A stretch of DNA of 44,913 bases from an uncultured Bacteroidota bacterium. GTDB lineage: Bacteria > Bacteroidota > Bacteroidia > Chitinophagales > Chitinophagaceae. The position numbers and the translations under genes were made by a program. The notes under the pieces are model-generated. The model made no database searches, had not been told where the DNA came from, and was given only the letters and a program-made list of their open reading frames with translations. This document shows, piece after piece, positions 26,097-34,876 of this stretch; the first letter of the stretch is position 1, and each line of letters starts with the position of its first letter. The DNA lies in assembly GCA_903851465.1 (NCBI GenBank), contig CAINOI010000072.1:1-44913 (forward strand), read 5' to 3'.

Positions 26097-27749
26097 TTAG
26101 GCAAGTAATTCATTGGCATGCTCTAAAGCTGCTTTACTTGGTGGATCACCACCAATCATTCGGGCAATATGAATCACGCGCTCATCTGCTGCTAAAGCAC
26201 GCACATGGGTATGGGTGGTTTTGCCTTCTTGTTCTTTGTATACGTATAAATGCGCTTGGCCTTTGGCAGCAATTTGAGGTTGATGTGTAATACAAAGCAC
26301 CTGGCGCGCTTGCCCCAATTCCTGTAATAATAAACCAACCTGTTTTGCAGGCTCTCCAGAAATGCCAGAGTCAATTTCATCAAAAATCATCGTTGGCAAA
26401 TCAATCGATTTTCCAACCAACGATTTTATACATAGCATCAATCGACTTAACTCACCACCACTTGCTACTTTTTTGATTGGTTCAAACTTCTGTGTATTAT
26501 TCGCATCAAATAGGAAATCAATTTTATCAATACCAAATTGATTGAAAGGAACGGTATCCAATTGCACTTTTAATTGTGCATTGGGCATGCCTACTTGATG
26601 TAACAAGTGGTTCACTTGTTTTGCAAATGGGGCTGCTTGTTTTTTACGTTGATCACTTAAGTCTGCAGCCAAAGTTGCTAAAGCCTTTTCGGCAGCTGCT
26701 ACTTTTTTGGTATAGGACTCAATGGCTTCATCAATATGTAAAACTGCTTCTAAGTCTTTTGATAAATCTTGTTGAATTTCCAATAAAGCAGCAGTCGATT
26801 GTACCTTGTGCTTTTTTTGCAAGTGGTAACCCTGAGATAATCTTTCCTGCATGGTGCTAATCTTAGACGCATCAAAATCCATTTTGTCCTGCCATGTCTG
26901 AAGTTCACTCGTGATATCGGCAAGTTCTATTTGTGCTGCTTTTAATCTTGCTAATAAGGGATCAAAATCGTTCTGAAATTTTGAAATGCTTTCTAAATTA
27001 TTTGCAATTTGTTTGATCTGTTGTACAATAGGTTGATCTGATTCATCTAATGTAAAAATGCTTTGGGTTAATTGTGCTTTGATATCAGCAGCATTTTCCA
27101 TAAATTTTAAATCAATCTCTAATTGCTCTAATTCGTTTTCATGTAATCCAAGTGCACTTAGTTCTTCTAATAAATGCGATTTATAAGCTACTGTTTGGTC
27201 AAAGTTTTCTTTTTGTTCAATCAGTTCACTTAAATGTTTGGTGGCTGCTTTCCAGTCGTGGAAAGTGCTTTGGTATTTTTCAAGTGCTTTGTGGACATTG
27301 GCCAATGCATCTAATACTGTTCTTTGAAACTCCATATCCCCCAAACTAAGGGTATCAAACTGTTGATGCAGGTCCACCAACTGAGAAGTGAGCTGTCTTA
27401 GTTCGGTTAAATTGATTGGGGTATCGTTGATGAAAGCCCTGGACTTTCCTTGCGCATTGATCTCTCTACGAATAATTAATTCGTCTGCAAGGTCCAAATC
27501 ATTCGCTTCAAAAAATGCAGTGTAATGATTTTTGTCGGCAAGTGTAAAAGTACCTTCTATGACACATTTTTTTTCTGAATTACGACAAACAGTGCTGTCT
27601 GCTCTGTCACCTAAAATCAATCCCAATGCACCCATAATAATACTCTTTCCCGCACCAGTTTCTCCTGTAATCACAGAGAGCTGGTTGGATAAATTAATCT
27701 GTAAAGTATCGATTAAAATATAATTCTGTATGTCTAAATGAGTTAGCAT
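26097..27749 (-). CDS. recN: DNA repair protein RecN
   Basis: 550 residues from the ATG at 27749 (MLTHLDIQNYILID); a TTG four codons upstream is possible but not needed. RecN is an SMC-like ATPase acting in double-strand break repair. It has an N-terminal Walker A ITGETGAGKSIIMGALGLILGDRAD, a long central coiled coil (~150-390), and a C-terminal head with VASGGELSRLMLCIK (signature), Walker B MIFDEIDSGISGEPA and LCITHQPQIAAKGQ. Length and order are standard. It lies between the TPR gene and fabI on the same strand. Confidence 0.96.
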   Translation of the reverse strand: MLTHLDIQNYILIDTLQINLSNQLSVITGETGAGKSIIMGALGLILGDRADSTVCRNSEKKCVIEGTFTLADKNHYTAFFEANDLDLADELIIRREINAQGKSRAFINDTPINLTELRQLTSQLVDLHQQFDTLSLGDMEFQRTVLDALANVHKALEKYQSTFHDWKAATKHLSELIEQKENFDQTVAYKSHLLEELSALGLHENELEQLEIDLKFMENAADIKAQLTQSIFTLDESDQPIVQQIKQIANNLESISKFQNDFDPLLARLKAAQIELADITSELQTWQDKMDFDASKISTMQERLSQGYHLQKKHKVQSTAALLEIQQDLSKDLEAVLHIDEAIESYTKKVAAAEKALATLAADLSDQRKKQAAPFAKQVNHLLHQVGMPNAQLKVQLDTVPFNQFGIDKIDFLFDANNTQKFEPIKKVASGGELSRLMLCIKSLVGKSIDLPTMIFDEIDSGISGEPAKQVGLLLQELGQARQVLCITHQPQIAAKGQAHLYVYKEQEGKTTHTHVRALAADERVIHIARMIGGDPPSKAALEHANELLA

Positions 27750-27774
27750 GATGCACTGCAATATACACCCAATT

Positions 27775-29262
27775 TTATTTCCTCAAACAACGCTGAATCC
27801 CTGTTTTTGCTTTTTGGTCTAAGGAATTTTTAAAAGCGTGGTTTTTCATTTCTAAGCAGGTGTTAAAAAAGGGGATAGCTAAATTAGGTTTGCCCTTTTG
27901 TTCATAAATCAATCCTATTTGAAGGGCGGCCCTTGCTGCAAAATATTCTGGTTGATTGGCACCTTTTTCGATTGCAGAAGTATAAAAAGGAATGGCTTGG
28001 TCTGGCTGTCCGGCTAAATCATAAATACGACCAAGGCGATAGGCAAATTCTGTTTTATCGGCCTCTTTTTCAAAATCCTTAGTTGTTTTCCCGGCCAAAA
28101 CAGACAATGCTTGTTGCTGGTAGCCACCGTCGCTCAGTAATCTTGCCCTTAGTAAAATGGGATGGGGCCATGTACCTTTTTTTGCATTTTGTAAAGCTTG
28201 TTTATCTGCATCAGTGACATCGCTTCCACTTGATAGCACATTGTTTCGGTAGACATTGGCCTTGGCTTGGTCACCTTGTATGTAGGCAATCCAACTTAAT
28301 TTCTCAAAAGCATCTTTCAAATAAAACTGCCCTTTGAAACGATTAATAAATTGTTGCAAAGCGTTTTTAGCCGCCTCTAATTTTAACTCATTCAAATAAG
28401 CATAGCCTATTTCTAGCTGCCAAAAGGGGAGGTCTAAATAAGTATTCGCTGGGTTGATGTTGGAGGCAATTTGCAATGCCTTCTGCGACTGCTGGTTGTT
28501 CAAGTAAAGATTGGTAGCCATGTAGGCATGCAAATGATTATTGGTAAAATCGTAATCAGTTTTTTCTATGAAATCAAAAGTCTTTTTCCTGTTTCCTTCA
28601 AAGTTCATGACTAGGTAAGGATAAACAAAAAGGGCTTCGTTGCGACATTGATTAGAATAGCCATCCTTGCTATTGATGTAATTTAAAACAAAGGCATTGC
28701 CATCTGCAATTTTTCCAGTCATCCCTAAAATATTCGCTATCCATTGGTAACCTTTGGGAATGGTCCCAATGACAGTGGTCATAAGACCAAGGTAGACATC
28801 GTTCGGTGAAAAATTGGGATAGGCTTTTTTATTTTCATTGAATAATAAAAAGGCCTTTCTGAAATCCAATGCGGCGTCCAAATTTTTATTAAATCTAAGG
28901 GCAATAAGCGATTTATGGAGGTGTGCTAATGCAATACTGTAAAGGTGATAGGGAGACTGTTTTGGCCCTGCTTCTAATAGTTGGATCCTTTGTTCAAATA
29001 AGGGATTTATGCGGCTATATTCGGCCTTGTTTTCATTTAAAAATAACTGATAAAAATCGGCATAGCTTTCAAGAAGGGGGTAGATCAAATTGGAAGCATT
29101 GGCTTTTTTATCTTGACTCATTAAAATTCTTGCCTCTGGGATGCGTAAGCTTGTAATGGACTCATAGATCTTTTGTGTACGAGCCGTCCAATTGTATTGG
29201 TATTGACCAATGGCTTGACTCGTAACAATCATTACCAAAGCAAGCAGAAAGCATTTTCTCAT
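27775..29262 (-). CDS. Exported tetratricopeptide-repeat protein
   Basis: 495 residues. The N-terminal MRKCFLLALVMIVTSQAIGQ is a signal peptide with likely cleavage after Gly-Gln or near it; there is no lipobox Cys at the right place. The rest is alpha-helical with TPR-like units, clearest at the C-terminus (EFAYRLGRIYDLAGQPDQAIPFYTSAIE and AALQIGLIYEQKGKPNLAIPFFNTCLE). A central segment with NDVYLGLMTTVIGTIPKGYQW is not an ordinary TPR. It is probably a periplasmic or outer-membrane-associated scaffold; no partner can be named from context. Confidence 0.8.
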   Translation of the reverse strand: MRKCFLLALVMIVTSQAIGQYQYNWTARTQKIYESITSLRIPEARILMSQDKKANASNLIYPLLESYADFYQLFLNENKAEYSRINPLFEQRIQLLEAGPKQSPYHLYSIALAHLHKSLIALRFNKNLDAALDFRKAFLLFNENKKAYPNFSPNDVYLGLMTTVIGTIPKGYQWIANILGMTGKIADGNAFVLNYINSKDGYSNQCRNEALFVYPYLVMNFEGNRKKTFDFIEKTDYDFTNNHLHAYMATNLYLNNQQSQKALQIASNINPANTYLDLPFWQLEIGYAYLNELKLEAAKNALQQFINRFKGQFYLKDAFEKLSWIAYIQGDQAKANVYRNNVLSSGSDVTDADKQALQNAKKGTWPHPILLRARLLSDGGYQQQALSVLAGKTTKDFEKEADKTEFAYRLGRIYDLAGQPDQAIPFYTSAIEKGANQPEYFAARAALQIGLIYEQKGKPNLAIPFFNTCLEMKNHAFKNSLDQKAKTGIQRCLRK

Positions 29263-29274
29263 GGTGTAAAATTA

Positions 29275-29304
29275 AGAAAGGGTAGCCGATTGGCTACCCT
29301 TTCT
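29275..29304 (-). terminator. Intrinsic terminator after the zinc-ribbon gene
   Basis: AGAAAGGGTAGCC (29275-29287) and GGCTACCCTTTCT (29292-29304) form a perfect 13-bp stem with a GATT loop, followed on the minus strand by TAATTTT. It ends the nif3/zinc-ribbon unit just before the TPR gene. Confidence 0.75.
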
Positions 29305-29329
29305 AGGAATATTTTAAAACTAAATTGTA

Positions 29330-30079
29330 TTAAGCTTCTTTTCCTGCTAATTCACCTTCTACTAAGATTCTACCACAGTTCTCACAAACAATGATTTTCT
29401 TATGTAAACGGATTTCACTTTGACGTTGAGGAGGGATAGAATTAAAACAGCCACCACAAGCATCACGCTCAACAGTCACCACAGCTAAACCATTGCGATA
29501 TGAGTTTCTAATACGATCGTAGCTATACAATAAACGCTCGTCGATATGAGCTCTCGCTTCTTCGCTCTTTTTTCTTAAGTCTTTCTCTTCGATTTCAGTA
29601 TCTGCGATGATCTTTTCTAATTCACCTTTCTTGTGCGTCAATACACCGTCTTTAACTGCGATTGTCTTTTTTGCAGCGTCTAATACCTTGATCTTTTCAG
29701 CCAATTCTTCGTTGGCGTCACGGATATGTTTTTCGGCAAGTTTGATTTCCAAACCTTGCATTTCTAATTCTTTATTGATGGCTTCGAACTCACGATTGTT
29801 CTTTACATTCTCGCTTTGCTTCTCATACTTAGCGATCAATTCTTCACTTTCCTTGATAGCAGCTTTCTTGCTTTCAATAAATTCGGTGATACCATTGATC
29901 TCTTCTTCAATTCTATTTTGTCTGTTCACCAATCCTTGAACTTCATCTTCAAGATCTTTCACTTCCATTGGTAACTCACCACGAAGAATTTCGATCTGGT
30001 CGATGCTGCTGTCCACGGTTTGAAGCTTGTGAAGATTCACTAATTTTTCTTCTACTGAAAAGTCTTTGACTGATGCCAT
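29330..30079 (-). CDS. Coiled-coil zinc-ribbon protein (DUF164/CT398-HP0958 family)
   Basis: 249 residues. About 170 residues of N-terminal coiled coil (e.g. IKESEELIAKYEKQSENVKNNR) are followed by a C4 zinc ribbon: CGGCFNSIPPQ and CENCGRIL supply two CxxC pairs. The family includes Chlamydia CT398 (CdsZ) and Helicobacter HP0958 (FlgZ), which bind sigma-54, RNA and secretion-system parts in those organisms; its role in Bacteroidota is not established. The pairing with the Nif3-like gene (9-bp gap, same strand) is common in this phylum as far as I recall. Confidence 0.87.
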   Translation of the reverse strand: MASVKDFSVEEKLVNLHKLQTVDSSIDQIEILRGELPMEVKDLEDEVQGLVNRQNRIEEEINGITEFIESKKAAIKESEELIAKYEKQSENVKNNREFEAINKELEMQGLEIKLAEKHIRDANEELAEKIKVLDAAKKTIAVKDGVLTHKKGELEKIIADTEIEEKDLRKKSEEARAHIDERLLYSYDRIRNSYRNGLAVVTVERDACGGCFNSIPPQRQSEIRLHKKIIVCENCGRILVEGELAGKEA

Positions 30080-30088
30080 ATGAATGTT

Positions 30089-30889
30089 TTATTTTAAGTA
30101 GCTTATTGGTTGCGTTTTCACCTCAGATTCGAGGACGGCAAAGGTAAGGAATTTACGCTTTAAATAGTCAACAATTAGTGCAGGAACTAAATGTTCGCTT
30201 TCTCCATGGCCTATGTCCATCAAAAGGTACTTCCCATCCGCCTCAAAGAAGTCGTGGTATTTAAGATCACTTGTGATGAAACAATCTATATTTTGGTTGC
30301 TAATTTGATCTATTAAAAAACTTCCGCTACCACCACATAAAGCTATGGTAGTCAATTTTTTATCAATTAATTTTGTATGCTTAATGACCTCTAAGTTCAA
30401 CTGTTCTTTCACCCATTGAATAAATGATGCTGGCTCGGTTTCTAGGGGTAATTCACCCACTATTCCGGCTCCAACAGCCTGTCCTCTAGTATCAAAAAGA
30501 CCAGGAATTGGGGCTAAAATTCGTCTATTCCCTAGGTGCAATCGGTCGGCAAGGGTGCTATTGACCCCATGGATCATATTGTCTAAATTGGTATGAATGG
30601 CATATAAAGCAATGTCATGTTGGATGGCTTTTAAGACCGTTCTGTTGACATAATGGTCCTTGCTAAATTGCTTAATGCCTTTAAAAATGATGGGGTGATG
30701 ACTTACAATGAGGTTGCATCCTTTTTGAATGGCTTCATCAATAACCGCTTCTGTGCAGTCCAAAGAACACAAAATACCCGTACAATTAGTTTCCGGATCG
30801 CCTACAATTAGACCTGAATTATCATAAGATTCTTGGAACTGGAGCGGTGCCCATTCCTCTAGGCTTGTAATGAAGGCTTTAATTTGCAT
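30089..30889 (-). CDS. Nif3-like dinuclear metal-centre protein
   Basis: 266 residues. Metal-ligand motifs are visible: VSHHPIIFKGIKQF (His pair), AIHTNLDN (His, Asp) and, at the C-terminus, DIGHGESEH. These belong to the NIF3/YbgI (GTP cyclohydrolase 1 type 2 homologue) family, which forms a hexameric toroid. The long insert domain of the 365-residue YqfO-type members is absent, so this is the short form. The biochemical role is unsettled; despite the name, GTP cyclohydrolase activity should not be assumed. A true folE is present at 34839. Confidence 0.9.
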   Translation of the reverse strand: MQIKAFITSLEEWAPLQFQESYDNSGLIVGDPETNCTGILCSLDCTEAVIDEAIQKGCNLIVSHHPIIFKGIKQFSKDHYVNRTVLKAIQHDIALYAIHTNLDNMIHGVNSTLADRLHLGNRRILAPIPGLFDTRGQAVGAGIVGELPLETEPASFIQWVKEQLNLEVIKHTKLIDKKLTTIALCGGSGSFLIDQISNQNIDCFITSDLKYHDFFEADGKYLLMDIGHGESEHLVPALIVDYLKRKFLTFAVLESEVKTQPISYLK

Positions 30890-30965
30890 CCACTAAATTA
30901 ATTATTAATTGATAAATTGAGCCTTCAATTCAACTATTTGTATTGTTAAATGTTATTCTCCTACT

Positions 30966-32288
30966 ATGCGCCCATCCGTTATGCTATTTTGGTTCCGAAG
31001 AGATCTTAGGTTAAAAGACAATACAGCTTTATACCATGCCCTTAAGTTGGCTCAAAAATTAGAACTGAAAGTGTTGCCTATTTTCATTTTTGATAAAATG
31101 ATATTGGATAAATTGGAGGATAAAGCAGATCGTAGAGTGGATTTTATCCATCAAACCATCACTGAATTACAATCCACTTTAACTGAAAAAGGCAAAACCC
31201 TTTGGGTGCATTATGGAACCCCTGTCGAAGCTTTTGAACTTTTAAAAAAGCAATATCAAATTCATTCGGTTTTTACCAATCAAGATTACGAGCCCTACGG
31301 TATTCAGAGAGATGCACAAATCACTGCTCAATTAACTAAGGACAAGATTGAATTCCACTCCTACAAAGATCAAGTGATTTTTGAAAAGTCCGAAGTGACA
31401 AAAGAGGATGGTAAGCCCTATACCGTCTTTACCCCTTATTCTAGAAAATGGAAAGCAGCCTGGGAAGCAAATCCGCCTAAATTATTACCATCCGAAAAAG
31501 GCTTGGACTATTTCATGGATAGCAAGCCTCTGCCAATTCCAAGTTTAAAAGCGATGGGATTTGAGCAAACAGACTTAGTGGTGCCTGCAAAAAAATGGAA
31601 GGAAGCCACCGTAAAAAACTATACCGAACAAAGAAATTTTCCTGCTAAAGAAGGGGGTACATCGCACCTTGGCATGCATTTAAGATTCGGCACTATTTCA
31701 ATTAGGCAACTGGCTTTAGAAACCGCATCCATCAATACCACTTATTTAAACGAATTAATTTGGCGCGATTTTTACCATATGATCTTATGGCATTTCCCAC
31801 ATGTGGCGGAGGGAAAATCATTTAGAGCACAATATGATTTAATTGAATGGCGCAATAATGAAAAAGAATTTGAAGCATGGTGCAATGGACAAACAGGATA
31901 CCCTATTGTAGATGCGGGTATGCGCGAACTCAATGCCACTGGATTCATGCATAACCGTGTTCGTATGGTGGTAGCAAGTTTTTTGACCAAGCATTTATTG
32001 ATTGACTGGCGTTGGGGCGAAGCGTATTTTGCACAAAAACTATTGGATTTTGATTTTGCGGCCAACAATGGTGGATGGCAGTGGGCGAGTGGGAGTGGAT
32101 GTGATGCTGCACCTTATTTTAGGGTATTCAATCCAAGACTACAAACAGAGAAGTTCGATAAGCAATTACAATATATCCGTAAATGGATCCCAGAACTAGA
32201 TAGTCTATCTTATCCAAAACCAATTGTGGTCCATGAGGAAGCAAGGGTGAGGGTATTGGCTGCTTATGCCAAAGCGTTGAAGCCTTAA
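30966..32288 (+). CDS. phrB: Deoxyribodipyrimidine photo-lyase
   Basis: 440 residues. It repairs cyclobutane pyrimidine dimers using light with FAD and an antenna chromophore. The N-terminal alpha/beta antenna domain begins with MLFWFRRDLRLKDN. The C-terminal FAD domain has WRDFYHMILWHFP, TGYPIVDAGMRELNATGFMHNR, MVVASFLTKHLLIDWRWGEAYF and NNGGWQWASGSGCDAAPYFR, very close to class I CPD photolyase. A cryptochrome role cannot be excluded from sequence alone. It is divergent from the Nif3-like gene across 76 bp. Confidence 0.93.
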   Translation: MRPSVMLFWFRRDLRLKDNTALYHALKLAQKLELKVLPIFIFDKMILDKLEDKADRRVDFIHQTITELQSTLTEKGKTLWVHYGTPVEAFELLKKQYQIHSVFTNQDYEPYGIQRDAQITAQLTKDKIEFHSYKDQVIFEKSEVTKEDGKPYTVFTPYSRKWKAAWEANPPKLLPSEKGLDYFMDSKPLPIPSLKAMGFEQTDLVVPAKKWKEATVKNYTEQRNFPAKEGGTSHLGMHLRFGTISIRQLALETASINTTYLNELIWRDFYHMILWHFPHVAEGKSFRAQYDLIEWRNNEKEFEAWCNGQTGYPIVDAGMRELNATGFMHNRVRMVVASFLTKHLLIDWRWGEAYFAQKLLDFDFAANNGGWQWASGSGCDAAPYFRVFNPRLQTEKFDKQLQYIRKWIPELDSLSYPKPIVVHEEARVRVLAAYAKALKP

Positions 32289-32343
32289 AGCATTCATTAT
32301 TGCCCTAAATATTTTATTAGGAGTCAATTTTAGCTAAACATAA

Positions 32344-32360
32344 AGTTTGATCAACAAACT
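32344..32360 (-). terminator. Weak hairpin at the end of mqnD
   Basis: AGTTTG (32344-32349) and CAAACT (32355-32360) form a 6-bp stem overlapping the mqnD stop, followed on the minus strand by TTATGTTT. It may end the mqnB-mqnD unit, but it is short. Confidence 0.3.
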
Positions 32361-33177
32361 AGGAACGGACTATTTGAGCGTAGACCTCCTCTAATTTTTT
32401 AATTGCGTTTTTTCCTACTTCGCCCATCTGAATGCTAAAATCATTCACATATAAATTGATGTGTTGACGCATCACTTGCTCAGACATTTCTTGCGAATGA
32501 ACCGTTACAAATTCAGGTAGATTTTCGTAACTATTTTTGAATGCATACTGCACACTTTCTTGGATCAATGCATCCATCATTTTAATTTCCTCCTGTGGTT
32601 GATCCTTTCTTGCAATAATGCCTCCTAATGGAATTGGTGCATTGAAACTGGTTTCAAAATAATGACCCAAATCCATCCACTTGCTTAAACCTTTTTCGGC
32701 ATAGGTAAATCTGTTTTCATGAATGATCACACCCGCATCTACCTTGCCAGAAAGTACGGCTTCTTCTATTTCATTAAAGACTAAAAAAATTTTATTGGTT
32801 ACTGCCGGGAAAGCAAGACTAAATAATAAATGTGCAGTGGTATCCATTCCAGGAATTGCTACGCGCATTGTTTTTTCATCTGGTTTGCCTGATAATTTTG
32901 TGGGGTCCTCTTTGTAAATTAATAAAGGGCCAACACCTTTTCCCAATGCACCGCCACTCTCTAATAGTTGGTATTGATTTTTTAATTTTGGCCAAACACC
33001 ATAACTAATTTTAGAATAAGGCAGCTTGCCCTGTAAAGCCCATTCATTCAAGGTTTGGACATCTTCCAAATGCAATTTAAATGCATACCCCTTGGTGTCA
33101 ATTTTATGATTGACCAATGCGTCAAAAATAAAAGTATCATTAGGACAAGGAGAAAAACCGATATCAATTGTAGGCAT
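32359..33177 (-). CDS. mqnD: 1,4-dihydroxy-6-naphthoate synthase (menaquinone via futalosine)
   Basis: 272 residues. MqnD cleaves cyclic dehypoxanthine futalosine to 1,4-dihydroxy-6-naphthoate. The N-terminal IGFSPCPNDTFIFDALV, LHLEDVQTLNEWAL, ISYGVWPKL and GKGVGPLLI are family hallmarks of this periplasmic-binding-protein-like fold. It follows mqnB by 20 bp on the same strand, so two futalosine-pathway enzymes form an operon. mqnA, mqnC and mqnE are not in the window. Confidence 0.94.
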   Translation of the reverse strand: MPTIDIGFSPCPNDTFIFDALVNHKIDTKGYAFKLHLEDVQTLNEWALQGKLPYSKISYGVWPKLKNQYQLLESGGALGKGVGPLLIYKEDPTKLSGKPDEKTMRVAIPGMDTTAHLLFSLAFPAVTNKIFLVFNEIEEAVLSGKVDAGVIIHENRFTYAEKGLSKWMDLGHYFETSFNAPIPLGGIIARKDQPQEEIKMMDALIQESVQYAFKNSYENLPEFVTVHSQEMSEQVMRQHINLYVNDFSIQMGEVGKNAIKKLEEVYAQIVRS

Positions 33178-33197
33178 ATAGATAAGCTGTGTTGAAT

Positions 33198-33869
33198 TTA
33201 AAAAGCTTGAGTAGATAATTCGTCTAAATATTTCAAGACAGTCTCGTTTAAATTATAAATAGCTTCCTGCATTTTCCATTTTGCTTTATTACGTTCGCCC
33301 ACATAATTCGACACCGCACGAATTTGTATAAAAGGGATGCTTAAATCTCTGCCAATATAATGCAGAGCAGCGCCTTCCATGGATTCAATTTGTGCTTTGT
33401 ATTTGGTCTTGTATCTTTCAATGATTTTTTTATCTGTGGTAATGGTGTTAATGGTCACGCCTTTTTTGGAAGGCAAGTTCAATAGATTGTATTGATTCAA
33501 AAAATTGTTAGGTAAGGCTTTTTTTTCAAAAGGCGCATCATTTGGACCATCTAATTTTAAATCAAATAAATCTTTCCATTGTTTATTTTCTGTCACACCA
33601 ATATCACCAACCACATCGTCCTTTATCACAAATACTTTACCTAAAGGAATCTTTGGGTCTAAACTTCCAGCTACACCCATTTGTATGATCAAGCTTGGCG
33701 TTTCTTGAACCACCATCTTCATTAGAGAAACACTGCTTGCAAGCATGCCCACACCTGATTCATGAAATCCCACTGAGAATTTTTTATTGGGTGTAACGAA
33801 TTTTGGGTTGATTTTTTGAAAAAGGGGCATCCATTCCCCATTGGTTGCTGCAGATATAATGACTCTCAT
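33198..33869 (-). CDS. mqnB: Futalosine hydrolase
   Basis: 223 residues from the ATG at 33869; the frame runs open to 34040, but that part overlaps the divergent PTPS gene and is not family-like. MqnB removes hypoxanthine from futalosine. It has the phosphorylase/nucleosidase fold: VIISAATNGEWMPL, IIQMGVAGSLDPKIPLGKVFVI, IESMEGAALHYIG (purine/ribose site) and IRAVSNYVGERNKAKW. Members of the MTA/SAH nucleosidase group look alike, but coupling to mqnD fixes the call. An exact -7 element lies 15 bp before the ATG. Confidence 0.93.
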   Translation of the reverse strand: MRVIISAATNGEWMPLFQKINPKFVTPNKKFSVGFHESGVGMLASSVSLMKMVVQETPSLIIQMGVAGSLDPKIPLGKVFVIKDDVVGDIGVTENKQWKDLFDLKLDGPNDAPFEKKALPNNFLNQYNLLNLPSKKGVTINTITTDKKIIERYKTKYKAQIESMEGAALHYIGRDLSIPFIQIRAVSNYVGERNKAKWKMQEAIYNLNETVLKYLDELSTQAF

Positions 33870-33884
33870 GGGATAAAGTTCCGT

Positions 33885-33892
33885 CAAATTTA
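33885..33892 (-). promoter_or_regulatory. -7 promoter element of mqnB-mqnD
   Basis: On the minus strand TAAATTTG (33892-33885) matches TAnnTTTG exactly and stands 15 bp before the mqnB ATG. It directly abuts the -7 element of the divergent gene. No clear -33 element is found. Confidence 0.5.
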
Positions 33893-33900
33893 TATCTTTG
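33893..33900 (+). promoter_or_regulatory. -7 promoter element of the first PTPS gene
   Basis: TATCTTTG at 33893-33900 matches TAnnTTTG exactly, 15 bp before the ATG at 33916, and touches the mqnB -7 element on the other strand. No clear -33 TTTG at 17-23 bp. Confidence 0.5.
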
Positions 33901-33915
33901 CAAAAATAAACGGTG

Positions 33916-34326
33916 ATGGTATACTTAACTCGAGTGGAACATTTTAACGCAGCCCATAAATTAGCCAACCCCAATTGGTCTAAGGAAAAAAATGAGGAAG
34001 TGTTTGGGGTTTGTGCAAATGAGAATTGGCATGGACACAACTATGAGTTATTGGTCACCATTAAAGGGACCCCCAATCCAGAAACGGGTTTCTTGTTTGA
34101 TGTTAAAAAACTAAGTATCCTTATTAAGCAACACGTCATTGATCCATTAGATCATAAGAACCTTAATTTAGACGTGCCCTTTATGGAAGGGAAATTATGT
34201 TCAACCGAGCACTTAGCCATTGCCATTTGGGAGCAATTACAACCACATATTCCATCGGAAGTACAATTACATTGCATCAAATTATACGAGACCCAGCGTA
34301 TTTATGTGGAATATTTTGGGCAATAA
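33916..34326 (+). CDS. 6-pyruvoyl-tetrahydropterin synthase/QueD family protein, copy 1
   Basis: 136 residues from the ATG at 33916 (a GTG one codon earlier is possible). Zinc ligands are in HFNAAHKL and HGHNY. The catalytic Cys is in GVCANENWHGH, LDHKNLNLDV carries the Asp-His pair and LYETQRIYVEY the catalytic Glu. The Cys-x5-HGH spacing is that of animal-type PTPS rather than the Cys-x3-HGH of E. coli QueD. The substrate should be 7,8-dihydroneopterin triphosphate, giving either 6-pyruvoyl-tetrahydropterin or carboxy-tetrahydropterin (queuosine route). It is followed by a paralogue and folE. Confidence 0.88.
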   Translation: MVYLTRVEHFNAAHKLANPNWSKEKNEEVFGVCANENWHGHNYELLVTIKGTPNPETGFLFDVKKLSILIKQHVIDPLDHKNLNLDVPFMEGKLCSTEHLAIAIWEQLQPHIPSEVQLHCIKLYETQRIYVEYFGQ

Positions 34327-34462
34327 AGCTTCAAAATAGTTAACAAATCTTCTTTTTAATCCTTTTTGCCGCTTTTTGTTTAATTTATTTAGGTGAATGT
34401 TAAACATTATTGCTGCATCCTTGTTCTATATATTGTAACTTTATCCTCTTAATTAAGGAACT

Positions 34463-34876
34463 ATGGAACATCAAGTGGCGGTATACAGAAAAGAGCATTT
34501 TAATGCCGCACACAAATTGTATTGTGCTGATTGGACAGACGAAGAGAACAAGCGTGTTTTTGGTGCATGTAGTAACCCTAATTATCATGGACATAACTAT
34601 GACTTAATTGTAAAAGTAGTAGGTGTGCCCGATCCAATCACAGGATTCGTGATTAACACTAAGGACTTAAGCAAAATTGTTGGAGAAGAAGTTATCGCCC
34701 GATTTGACCATAAAAATTTAAACCTAGACACCGAGTTGTTTAAGAATTTAAATCCATCTGCAGAAAACATTGCGATTGTGATTTACAATTTATTAAGACC
34801 TCGTATTGCTGAGCAATTAGCATTAAAAATTCGACTTTATGAAACAGAAAGAAACTTTGTTGACTACCCCGCTTAG
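34463..34876 (+). CDS. 6-pyruvoyl-tetrahydropterin synthase/QueD family protein, copy 2
   Basis: 137 residues. It is a tandem paralogue of the preceding gene with the same motifs: HFNAAHKLYCADW, GACSNPNYHGHNY, FDHKNLNLDT and LYETERNFVDYP, so all zinc and catalytic residues are kept. The two copies are clearly diverged in between, suggesting different substrates or pathways (tetrahydropterin versus 7-deazaguanine). The folE start lies 38 bp inside its 3' end, which implies coupled expression. A weak promoter-like TTG-N23-TAACTTTA precedes it. Confidence 0.88.
   Translation: MEHQVAVYRKEHFNAAHKLYCADWTDEENKRVFGACSNPNYHGHNYDLIVKVVGVPDPITGFVINTKDLSKIVGEEVIARFDHKNLNLDTELFKNLNPSAENIAIVIYNLLRPRIAEQLALKIRLYETERNFVDYPA

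Noticed and set aside
33870-34040. N-terminal extension of mqnB upstream of 33869
   Set aside because: It would overlap the divergent PTPS gene and both promoters and has no similarity to futalosine hydrolase.
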